64,000 nucleotides of DNA, from contig DATIWB010000109.1 in the NCBI GenBank assembly GCA_035519675.1, positions 175,336-239,335 of the forward strand. The letters are read 5' to 3'. The notes beneath the pieces are model-generated. The model saw only the letters and a program-made list of their open reading frames with translations, was not told the DNA's origin and searched no databases. Of the stretch, positions 44,242-52,019 are shown in pieces. The position numbers and the translations under genes were made by a program. Source of the stretch: RPRB01 sp035519675. GTDB taxonomy: Bacteria > Myxococcota > Myxococcia > Myxococcales > Myxococcaceae. Position 1 is the stretch's first letter, and the number at the start of each line of letters is the position of its first letter.

Positions 44242-44314
44242 GTCTTTCCTGTCTCCCTTCGCGGCCACCCCGACCAGCCCTCGCTCCGCTCCTTAGGACG
44301 CAAGGTGCGACGGC

Positions 44315-44420
44315 GCACGGGAAACGCAAGCAAGTCCCGTGCACAGCCAGGCATTCGACCGAGAAGCTGTACCTTCTCTGTGGTCGATGCCACTGAAAGT
44401 TCCCGACCTTTCGGGAACTT
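44315..44420. promoter_or_regulatory. Cluster of three hairpin-forming inverted repeats in the glnD - KGG-gene intergenic region
   Basis: The 309-base gap 44242-44550 has no convincing gene. It contains three consecutive inverted repeats. A is GCACGGGA at 44315-44322 with its complement at 44335-44342. B is GCATTCGACC plus GAGAAG at 44351-44366 paired with CTTCTC and GGTCGATGC at 44373-44390, with small bulges. C is AAGTTCCCGA at 44397-44406 with TCGGGAACTT at 44411-44420, a perfect ten-base stem with a four-base loop. It lies downstream of glnD and upstream of the KGG gene, both on the minus strand. It may be a leader RNA, a terminator array, or operators. Confidence 0.55.
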
Positions 44421-44550
44421 GACCGATGCAACGGTCCCAGGGTCCAAAGCTCCTGGCCTGTGGTGGGGGCAACCCGCCGCACGTCGGATTCATTCCGCCC
44501 CGACGGAGCGCACGGCCAAGCCCCCCGCAACCGAACGCTTGGTCGTCTGG

Positions 44551-47205
44551 CTACCCTTCGAGCGTGGGGGCAGGAACGGCCGCAGCGAGCTGTGCCCGGA
44601 CGGTCTCGACCTCGCCGGGGTCGGTGAGCTTCTCGCCCCGCCGGGTGACGTAGAAGGAGTCGATCGCTCGGTTGGCCTCGGTGGCGACCTTGGCGACGGC
44701 GATCTCCAGCCGCGCCCCGGCGAGCGCCGCCGCGAGGTCGTGCAGCAGCCCGAGCCGGTCCTCGCCGCGCACGTCCACCACCGTGAAGCGCTGCGAGGCG
44801 CGGTTGTCCACGCTCACCCGGGTGGCCACCGGAGGAAGCGCGCGGTGGAGGATCTTCCCCCCGCGCCGCCGGGCGAGCAGCGCTGGCACGTCGAGCTTTC
44901 CTCGCGCCGCGGCGACCAGGTCCGCCCGGGCCCGGCGCCAGCGGGTGCGCTCCACCGGCCGCCCTGCCCGCCCGCGCACCTCGAAGACGTCGAGCGCGTA
45001 ACCGTCGGCGGTGGACACGATGCGCGCCGAGAGGATGTCCAGCCCGTGCGCGGCGAGGACCCCGCTCCAGGTGGCGAGGAGCCCTGGCGCATCGGGCGCG
45101 GCGACGTGCACCTCGGCGTGCCCCTCCAGCGTCCGCCGGAGCACCGCGGCGATGGGGAAGCGCCGGGCACGGCGGAGCAGCACCGCGTGCCGGAGCGCGT
45201 CCGCGGGCGGGGTCGCGTCGAAGTACCGGTCGGGGAGCGAGTCCAGCAGCCGCGAGGCCTCCTCGGCCCCCAGCCTTCGGGTCCACGCCTCGGCGAACGC
45301 CTCGCGTTCGGCGCGCTCGGCGCCCTCCTTCCCCGACAGCACCGCGTGCGCCTTCCGGTACAGCTCGTGGACCAGCCCCGCGCGCCAGGCGTTCCACATC
45401 CCGGGCGCGACCGAGGACATGTCCGCCCAGGTGAGCAGGTACAGCGCGGTGAGCTTCTCCACGTCGCCGCACAGCTCGGCGAACCAGCGGATGAGCTCCG
45501 GGTCGGAGAGGTCCCGGCGCTGCGCGGTCTGGCTCATCGTCAGGTGGTGCAGGACCAGGAACTCGGCCACTGCCCGCTGCCGGGGAGTGAGCCCGAGCCG
45601 CGCGCCGAGCGTCACCATCAGCTCCCGTCCCCGGACGGAGTGGTCGCCGCCCAGACCCTTGCCGGCGTCGTGGAGCAGCATTCCCAGGTAGAGCGGCAGC
45701 GGATCCTCCAGGTCGGCGAGCATCCGTCCGAGCTCCGGCTCCACGTCCACCAGGTCTCCGGCGCGAAGCGCGTAGAGCCGCCGGAGCGCCCGGAGGGTGT
45801 GAACGTCCACGGTGTACACGTGGTACAGGTCGTTCTGGTGGTGGGCGGTGATCCGCCCGAACTCGGGCACCAGCGCTCCCAGCACCCCGAGGGCGTGCAT
45901 CTCGTCCAGCACCGCCCCGCGCCCCGCCGGGGAGAGGAAGAGCGCCTTGAGCGCTTCCACCACCTCGGGCTCGCCGCGGGCCGCCACCAGCGCCGGCAGC
46001 GCCTCGGCGATGCGCTCGCGCGCCCAGCTGTAGATGGGGAGCCCGAGCTCCCCGGCGTTCTGGAACAGCCGGAGCACCTCGGCGGGCGAGCGCTGGAACA
46101 GGGTGCCGTCGTCCACCGTGAGCCGCCCGCGGAACTCCTTGAAGTGGCCCACCCTGCGCTCGGAGCGGAAGATGCGGCGGGGCGCCCGCTCCTCCTCGGC
46201 CCGGGCCAGGACCGCATCGGACACCCGGCGCAAGGTGCCCGCGGCCAGGTAGAGGTGACGCATGAAGCGCTCCACCGCCGCGCCCTCGGGCCCGTTCCGG
46301 TAGCCGAGCTCGGCCGAGAGGCTCGCCTGCAGCTCGAAGGTCAGCCGGTCCTCCTTGCGTCCGGTGGCGAGGTGGGCAGCGTTGCGGACCCGCATCAGGA
46401 AGTCGCGGGCGGAGCGGGCCTCGCCGACGTCGTGCCGCGGGAGGGCTCCGCGCTCGAGCAGCTGGCCCAGGGTCCGGGCGCGGAAGCGAACCTGGGCCAC
46501 CCAGAGGGCGGCCTCGAGGTCCCGGAGCCCGCCCTGTCCCTGCTTCACGTTGGGCTCGAGCAGGAAGACCGTGTCTCCGAACTTCTCTCGCCGGGCACGG
46601 AGCTCGGCGGCCTTGGCCCGGACGAAGGCATCGGCGTCCCGGGTCCGCTGCTCGGCGAGCACCGAGCGCTCGGCACGGCCCCAGAGCCTGCCGTCCCCGG
46701 CGATGCGCCGGGCGTCGAGCAGCGCGGTGCGGAAATCGGTGTCCTCGCGCGCCGCACCGGTTGCCTCCGCCAGGGTCCGCACGCTCCAGCCGACGTGGAC
46801 GCGGGCGTCCCAGAGCGCGGTGGAGAACGCCCGGGCGAAGCTCGCTACCTCGCCCCGTCCGGTGTGCAGGAGCAGCAGGTCCCAGTCGGAGTCGGGGCTC
46901 ATCTCGCGCCGGCCGGTCCCTCCCACTCCGACCAGCACCGCACCGACCAGCTTGTGGGCGGGGGCGAGGACGTCCCACAGCGCCTCGAGCGCGGCGTCGG
47001 CCGCAGCAGTCACCAGCCGGGTGGTGGAGAGCCCAGCGCCCCCGCCCGCGTGGAAGGCGCGGATGCGGGCGAGCGACTCGGTCCGGTGCCGCCGCAGGCG
47101 TTCCCCGAGGCTCCCCTTCGCCGGGAAGGAAGGGACGGAAGCGACCAGCGTCTGGGAGCAGACGCGATCGGGCGTGGGAGGCAGCGCGTGAGGGTCGGCG
47201 GACAC
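44551..47205 (-). CDS. glnD: [Protein-PII] uridylyltransferase / uridylyl-removing enzyme GlnD
   Basis: 884 residues, the full four-domain GlnD. The nucleotidyltransferase motif is GVGGTGRREMSPDSDWDLL. An all-alpha region follows, then an HD-type domain (HHQNDLYHVYTVDVH, MLLHDAGKGLGGDHS). Two C-terminal ACT domains sense glutamine (HAEVHVAAPDAPGLLATW, FTVVDVRGEDRLGLLHDLA). GlnD uridylylates PII when nitrogen is short and removes UMP when glutamine is plentiful. No PII gene is visible here. The start is a GTG; it is 61 bases downstream of the amidase gene's stop at 47267, same strand. Confidence 0.95.
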   Translation of the reverse strand: MSADPHALPPTPDRVCSQTLVASVPSFPAKGSLGERLRRHRTESLARIRAFHAGGGAGLSTTRLVTAAADAALEALWDVLAPAHKLVGAVLVGVGGTGRREMSPDSDWDLLLLHTGRGEVASFARAFSTALWDARVHVGWSVRTLAEATGAAREDTDFRTALLDARRIAGDGRLWGRAERSVLAEQRTRDADAFVRAKAAELRARREKFGDTVFLLEPNVKQGQGGLRDLEAALWVAQVRFRARTLGQLLERGALPRHDVGEARSARDFLMRVRNAAHLATGRKEDRLTFELQASLSAELGYRNGPEGAAVERFMRHLYLAAGTLRRVSDAVLARAEEERAPRRIFRSERRVGHFKEFRGRLTVDDGTLFQRSPAEVLRLFQNAGELGLPIYSWARERIAEALPALVAARGEPEVVEALKALFLSPAGRGAVLDEMHALGVLGALVPEFGRITAHHQNDLYHVYTVDVHTLRALRRLYALRAGDLVDVEPELGRMLADLEDPLPLYLGMLLHDAGKGLGGDHSVRGRELMVTLGARLGLTPRQRAVAEFLVLHHLTMSQTAQRRDLSDPELIRWFAELCGDVEKLTALYLLTWADMSSVAPGMWNAWRAGLVHELYRKAHAVLSGKEGAERAEREAFAEAWTRRLGAEEASRLLDSLPDRYFDATPPADALRHAVLLRRARRFPIAAVLRRTLEGHAEVHVAAPDAPGLLATWSGVLAAHGLDILSARIVSTADGYALDVFEVRGRAGRPVERTRWRRARADLVAAARGKLDVPALLARRRGGKILHRALPPVATRVSVDNRASQRFTVVDVRGEDRLGLLHDLAAALAGARLEIAVAKVATEANRAIDSFYVTRRGEKLTDPGEVETVRAQLAAAVPAPTLEG

Positions 47206-47266
47206 GGGGAGAAGGGTCTCTTGCCCCGAGGATAGCGAGGTCCGCCCTCGAGCGGTGTCGGGGCGG

Positions 47267-48946
47267 CTAGTTCACCTTGGCCAGCCGCTCGCGGTAGCCG
47301 AGGAAATCCTGCACGCCGGCGGCGATCGCCCGGGCGACATGATCTTGATAGTCCGGCGAGGCCAGGCGCTTCTCCTCCTCGGGGTTGGAGAGGAAGCCGG
47401 TCTCCACCAGGATCGCCGGCATCTTCGTCCCCAGCAGCACGTAGAAGAGCGCCTCCTTGGTGCCGAGGTCGCGGATCTTCCGGTCCCCGGGCGTGAGCTT
47501 CGAGACCAGTCCCGACTGCACCTGGGTGGCGAGCCGGACCGACTCCTCGGTGTTGGCGCGCGTCGCCAGGTCGGCGAGGAGGAAGCGGAGATCGGACATG
47601 CCCTTCTCGGAAGTGGCGTTCTCTCGTGCGGCCAGCCGGATGGCGTACCGGTCCGAGGCGAGGTTCAGGGTGTAGGTCTCGATGCCCCGGATGTGGCGCT
47701 GCGGCAGCGAGTTGCAGTGCACGGAGATGAAGAGGTCGCCCCGGGCCACGTTGGCCAGCCGTGCGCGCTCCTCGAGGCGCACGAAGTGGTCGGTCTCGCG
47801 GGTGAGGACCACTTCCAGGCCCTGCTCGGTGAGGACCGTCCGCAGCCGCTTGGAGATGGCGAGGGCGACGTCCTTCTCGCGGGTGCCGTCGGCGCCGACG
47901 GTGCCGGTGTCGTGGCCGCCGTGGCCGGGGTCGATGACCACCCGGCGAACCTTGAGCCCGAGCTGCTCGGCGAGCGTGACCTCGCTCGGGGCGCGCTTCT
48001 TGATGGCCCGAAGCCGCTCGCGGACCTGGGTCGCAGGGGCCTGGGCGAGGAGCGCGCCGGCATCGGCGGGGCTCGAGGTTCTGGTCGCCTCGGTCGGAGC
48101 AGGCGCAGTGCCGGCCACCGAGCGGCGCCGGTCCGGCTCGCTGGTCGTCGCAGTCCGGGCGGGCTCGGCAGCTCGGTCGACGGGCTCGGGGGAAGCCTCT
48201 TCGGCCTCGTCTCCGCTGGAGCCTGCCTCCTCCTCGGCCGACCCGGGCTTCGCCGTGGTCACCTGCTTCAACCACTCGGGCGTCTCGACGGGATGCACGG
48301 GCGTCTGCCGCACGCTGAGCGCGGGTCCGGAACGGCCGTCCGTGCCACCCCGTGCTGCCGGGACCGGGCGCGACTCGCCCGCCGATGTCTCGCGCTTCGC
48401 GACGTCCTCGCCCTTCCCCGTCCGCCGGCCGGTGTCCTTCGGCTCCGGCGGGAGCGAGGCGGTCAGGGCACGGAGACGAGATGCCTGGTCGCCCTTCGGA
48501 AGCTGCGCGGCGCGCTGGAGTACCTTCCGCGCGGGCTCGGGCTGGTCGCGCTCGAGGTACGCCCGGGCCAGGGCCAGGGCCGCGTCGTCGGCGAGCGAGC
48601 TGCGTGGGTAGCCCTCGAGGAGCGTCCGGTAGTCCTCCATCGAGGCCGCGGCGTCCTCGGCAAGGAGGCTGATCCGGCTGAGGTCCGACAGGAGCTGCGC
48701 CGCGGTGAAGAGCGAGTCCGGAGCGCGGGTGCTCTTGGGGAACTTCTTCGCCACCCCCTCGAAGCGATGCGCCACGTTGAGCCAGCTGTCGCGAAACTTC
48801 CGGCGCTTGGGGTCCTTCTTCAGGGCGTAGTAGCCCTTGCGGGCGGCCTGGTATGCCTGCTCCGCCGGCTCGGGCGCGGCGATCGCAGGCAGGGCGAAGA
48901 CACAGAGGGCCAGGGCCAGGCGGGTAGGATTCACGACTACAGCCAT
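47267..48946 (-). CDS. N-acetylmuramoyl-L-alanine amidase (Amidase_3) with TPR-like N-terminal region
   Basis: 559 residues from the ATG at 48946. A signal peptide (about 1-23, ending LPAIAA) is followed by a helical, TPR-like region (about 25-170), a low-complexity linker (about 170-330), and the zinc amidase domain with VVIDPGHGGHDTG, TREKDVAL, SVHCNSLPQRHIRGIETY and the catalytic Glu in AILVETGFLSNPEEE. AmiA/B/C-like enzymes split septal peptidoglycan during cell separation. No AMIN domain is seen; the helical region replaces it. The 184-bp palindrome begins 68 bases upstream of its start codon. Confidence 0.92.
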   Translation of the reverse strand: MAVVVNPTRLALALCVFALPAIAAPEPAEQAYQAARKGYYALKKDPKRRKFRDSWLNVAHRFEGVAKKFPKSTRAPDSLFTAAQLLSDLSRISLLAEDAAASMEDYRTLLEGYPRSSLADDAALALARAYLERDQPEPARKVLQRAAQLPKGDQASRLRALTASLPPEPKDTGRRTGKGEDVAKRETSAGESRPVPAARGGTDGRSGPALSVRQTPVHPVETPEWLKQVTTAKPGSAEEEAGSSGDEAEEASPEPVDRAAEPARTATTSEPDRRRSVAGTAPAPTEATRTSSPADAGALLAQAPATQVRERLRAIKKRAPSEVTLAEQLGLKVRRVVIDPGHGGHDTGTVGADGTREKDVALAISKRLRTVLTEQGLEVVLTRETDHFVRLEERARLANVARGDLFISVHCNSLPQRHIRGIETYTLNLASDRYAIRLAARENATSEKGMSDLRFLLADLATRANTEESVRLATQVQSGLVSKLTPGDRKIRDLGTKEALFYVLLGTKMPAILVETGFLSNPEEEKRLASPDYQDHVARAIAAGVQDFLGYRERLAKVN

Positions 48947-49013
48947 GTGAACCCGGGCCGATCGGCTGGGCAAATTTTCCGGCGGCCGTCTCCCTTGGGG
49001 CGTCCTCCAGGGC

Positions 49014-49197
49014 GCTCCGAGAAATTAACGGAGAGTGCGGCTTTCGTGGTTCCAACTCCCTGAATTTTCGTTCGGGGGCTTCACCGCCATTCTAAGTTGG
49101 AGATATAGCTCCAACTCAAAATGGGGGTGAAACCAGGGAACCACCTTCCGGGCACTTGGACTTCCCAAATCCATACTCTCCGTTGAATTCTCGGAGC
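49014..49197. repeat. 184-bp gap-free imperfect palindrome (possible MITE-like element or long-hairpin RNA)
   Basis: The two 89-base arms (49014-49102 and 49109-49197) are inverted complements of each other with 64 of 89 positions matching and no insertions. They surround a six-base centre, ATATAG. The outer 23 bases match at 21 positions (GCTCCGAGAA... against ...TTCTCGGAGC), and the innermost 23 at 20 positions (TTCACC...AGTTGGAG against CTCCAACT...GGTGAA). No open frame is supported. The element is clearly less GC-rich than its surroundings. It lies in the 324-base gap between the amidase start and the mutS stop. No clear target-site duplication is seen. Confidence 0.85.
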
Positions 49198-49226
49198 AGG
49201 CGCCGGGCCTTCCCGGGCCTCCGGGT

Positions 49227-49257
49227 GGCCGGCCGCGCCCGGCGCGAACGGCCGGCC
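49227..49257 (-). terminator. GC-rich hairpin just downstream of mutS
   Basis: GGCCGGCCG at 49227-49235 is perfectly complementary to CGGCCGGCC at 49249-49257, with a 13-base loop that can itself pair (CGC with GCG). It begins 13 bases after the mutS stop on the minus strand. There is no run of T after it, so it is not a classical intrinsic terminator, but GC-rich genomes often use such hairpins. The same DNA could equally stop 3'-end decay. Confidence 0.45.
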
Positions 49258-49270
49258 CTGCGATCCGAGG

Positions 49271-51934
49271 TCAGCCCTCTCGGGTGCCGGCGAGTTCCTT
49301 CTGCAGCGTCGCGAGGAGCTGGAGCGCCTGGAGCGGTGTGGTCTCGTCCAGCCGGGCTTCGCGGAGCTGTGCGAGCACCTCGGACTCCACCGACGGCCCG
49401 TCCGGCGTGACGTCGTCGGGGAGGTACGTGGGCGCCCCGCAGTCCTCCAGCCGCAGCGGCAGCTGGGCCTCGTCCACCCGCACCATCCCGGGACGCGGCG
49501 CGCCTTCCGTCTCCAGGCGGCGCAGCACCTCGCGGGCCCGGCGAAGCACGCTGCCGGGGAGGCCGGCGAGCCGCGCCACCTCGATGCCGTAGCTCTTGCT
49601 CGCCCCGCCCTCCACCACCGTCCGCAGGAACACCACCTTCCCGGCGGACTCGCGGACCCCCATCGAGAGGTTACGCACCCGGGGGTGCGTCCGGGCCAGC
49701 TCCACCAGCTCGTGGTAGTGGGTGGCGAAGAGCGTCCGGGCGCCGATCTGGTCGTGGAGGTGCTCGGCCACCGCCCAGGCGATGGACAGGCCGTCGAAGG
49801 TGGAGGTCCCCCGGCCGATCTCGTCCAGCACCACCAGGCTCCGCTCGCTGGCGTGGTGGAGGATGGCCGCCGTCTCCGCCATCTCCACCATGAAGGTGGA
49901 CTGGCCGCGGGCCAGGTCGTCGGAGGCGCCCACCCGGGTGAAGATGCGGTCCACCCTGCCGATGCGCGCCCGTGACGCCGGGACGAAGCTCCCCGCCTGG
50001 GCGAGCAGCACGGTGAGCGCCACCTGCCGGAGCAGGGTGCTCTTCCCCGCCATGTTCGGCCCGGTGAGGACCACCAGCTGGGAGTGGGTGCGGTCCAGGA
50101 TGAGGTCGTTGGGCACGAAGGGCTCGGCGGAGACCCGCCGCTCGACCACCGGATGGCGCGACTTCTCCAGCTCCAGCACGTCGGAGTCGTCCACCGCCGG
50201 GCGGCAGTAGCCGTTCTCCGCTGCCACCCGGGCCAGCGAGGCCAGGGCATCGGCGGAGGCCAGCGCGTCCGCTGCGGCCCGCAGCGCCCCGGCCCGGGCG
50301 AGCACCGCCTCCCGGAGCTCGTCGAACAGGGCCCGCTCCAGGCCGATGCGCTTCTCCTCTGCTCCCAGCACCTGGGCCTCGAAGGCCTTCAGCTCCGGGG
50401 TGACGAAGCGCTCGGCGCCCACCATCGTCTGCCGGCGCTCCCAGCCCTCGGGGACGAGGTGCAGGTTGGCGCGGGTGACCTCGAAGAAGTAGCCGAAGAC
50501 CCGGGTGTAGCGGACCTTGAGGCTCCCGATGCCGGTGCGGGCGCGCTCGCGGCGCTCGAGGTCGACCAGGGTGCTCCGGCCGTCGGTGGCCAGGGCGACG
50601 AGCACGTCCAGCTCCTCCGAGTAGCCGGGGCGGATGAAGCCACCGTCGTCCAGATCGGCCGGAGGGGTGTCCACCAGCGCGCGCTGCAGCTGGGCGGCGA
50701 GGGGCTCGAACCCGCGCAGCGGCCCGGCCAGTCGTCTCCAGAGCGCAGCCCGGCAACCCTCGAGCGCGGTGGCGAGGTCGGGGAGCACCGCCAGGCTCCG
50801 GCCGAGGCCGGCAAGGTCGCGCGGCGTGCCGAGCCCGGTGGCGAGGCGCCCGAGGATGCGCTCCACGTCCGCCACCTGGCGGAGCAGCCCCGCCCACGCC
50901 TCGCGCCACACGGCCTTGGTCGAGAGCTCCTCGACGGCGTCCTGCCGGGCGCGGATGACGTCCAGCTCCAGCAGCGGCGCGAGCAGCCACTCGGCGAGGC
51001 GGCGCGCCCCCAGCGCGGTGACGGTCCGGTCCACCACCCCGAGGAGCGAGCCCGACCGGGAGCCGTCCCGCATCGTCCGGAGGAGCTCGAGGTTGACCCG
51101 GGTGGTCTCGTCGAGGACCAGGGTGGACTCGAGCGGCACTCGCCGGAGCGCATGGACGTGGCGCGCCTCGGTGCGCTGGGTGTCCTTCAGGTAGCGGAGT
51201 GCCGCGCCGGCGGCGGCCACGGCCCGCGGCGCCTCGTCGACCCCGAAGCCTTCGAGGGTGGCGACCCCGAAGTGGGTCCGGAGGAACGCCCCGGCGCGAC
51301 TGGGGTCGAAGTGCGAGGCCTCGCGCTCGGTGACCGGAAGCGTTCCCAGCGCGTCGCGGATGGCGGTGCGCACCACGGCCGGCGAGTCCGCAGCGACGAG
51401 CACCTCGCGCGGCTCGTGCGCGGCGACGGCCTCCAGCACCACCTGGAGCGAGGGGCCCTGCAGAGCCCGGAAGTCCCCGGTGGAGACGTCCAGGAGCGCC
51501 GCGCCGTGGGCGCCCTCCCCCGCGCTCACCGCCACCAGCCAGGCGGCCCGGGCCGCATCCAGCACGTCCTCGTCCAGGACCGTGCCGGGGGTGACGATGC
51601 GGACGATCTCCCGGCGCACGATGCCAGCCCCGGCGCCGGGCGCCTCCACCTGCTCGCAGATGGCCACCTTGTGGCCGGCCTCGAGCAGCTTGGCCAGATA
51701 GCGGCGGGCGGCGTGGAACGGGACGCCGCACATCGGCACCCGCTCGGGACCCTTGCTCCGCGCGGTCAGGGTGATGCCCAGCAGCTCCGCGGCGCGGACC
51801 GCGTCCTCGAAGAAGAGCTCGTAGAAGTCGCCGAGCCGGAAGAAGAGAAAGGCGTCCCCGGCGCGGGCCTTCGCGTCCAGGTACTGGCGGATCATCGGTG
51901 TGACCGGCGCGTCCGCCGGCTGCTCGTCCACCAC
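49271..51934 (-). CDS. mutS: DNA mismatch repair protein MutS
   Basis: 887 residues from the GTG at 51934. Domain I has TPMIRQYLDAKA and the mismatch-reading FFRLGDFYELFFEDA, with the Phe-x-Glu wedge pair. The ATPase domain has Walker A TGPNMAGKSTLLRQ, Walker B LVVLDEIGRGTSTFDG and FATHYHEL. Connector, core and clamp regions are present and the length is normal for MutS I. It binds base mismatches and starts repair with MutL. A second GTG lies one codon later, and starts further upstream are possible. It is divergent from the AarF/UbiB-like gene. Confidence 0.96.
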   Translation of the reverse strand: MVDEQPADAPVTPMIRQYLDAKARAGDAFLFFRLGDFYELFFEDAVRAAELLGITLTARSKGPERVPMCGVPFHAARRYLAKLLEAGHKVAICEQVEAPGAGAGIVRREIVRIVTPGTVLDEDVLDAARAAWLVAVSAGEGAHGAALLDVSTGDFRALQGPSLQVVLEAVAAHEPREVLVAADSPAVVRTAIRDALGTLPVTEREASHFDPSRAGAFLRTHFGVATLEGFGVDEAPRAVAAAGAALRYLKDTQRTEARHVHALRRVPLESTLVLDETTRVNLELLRTMRDGSRSGSLLGVVDRTVTALGARRLAEWLLAPLLELDVIRARQDAVEELSTKAVWREAWAGLLRQVADVERILGRLATGLGTPRDLAGLGRSLAVLPDLATALEGCRAALWRRLAGPLRGFEPLAAQLQRALVDTPPADLDDGGFIRPGYSEELDVLVALATDGRSTLVDLERRERARTGIGSLKVRYTRVFGYFFEVTRANLHLVPEGWERRQTMVGAERFVTPELKAFEAQVLGAEEKRIGLERALFDELREAVLARAGALRAAADALASADALASLARVAAENGYCRPAVDDSDVLELEKSRHPVVERRVSAEPFVPNDLILDRTHSQLVVLTGPNMAGKSTLLRQVALTVLLAQAGSFVPASRARIGRVDRIFTRVGASDDLARGQSTFMVEMAETAAILHHASERSLVVLDEIGRGTSTFDGLSIAWAVAEHLHDQIGARTLFATHYHELVELARTHPRVRNLSMGVRESAGKVVFLRTVVEGGASKSYGIEVARLAGLPGSVLRRAREVLRRLETEGAPRPGMVRVDEAQLPLRLEDCGAPTYLPDDVTPDGPSVESEVLAQLREARLDETTPLQALQLLATLQKELAGTREG

Positions 51935-52019
51935 CGTCCGTGCTGTCGCCGCTGCGCTCCGTTCCACCGCCGCCGCCTCTGCGCTCCTCGTGTGCCCCCA
52001 CGACGCCCGGGGGGAACAG

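Noticed and set aside
43246..47235. A 1329-codon open frame on the plus strand opposite glnD
   Set aside because: Translation is His/Arg/Gly/Pro-rich with no domain; it is antisense to glnD and the KGG gene, whose products are clearly recognisable.
49014..49197. Insertion sequence with a transposase
   Set aside because: The element is only 184 bases and holds no open frame; at most it is a non-autonomous element, reported as such.
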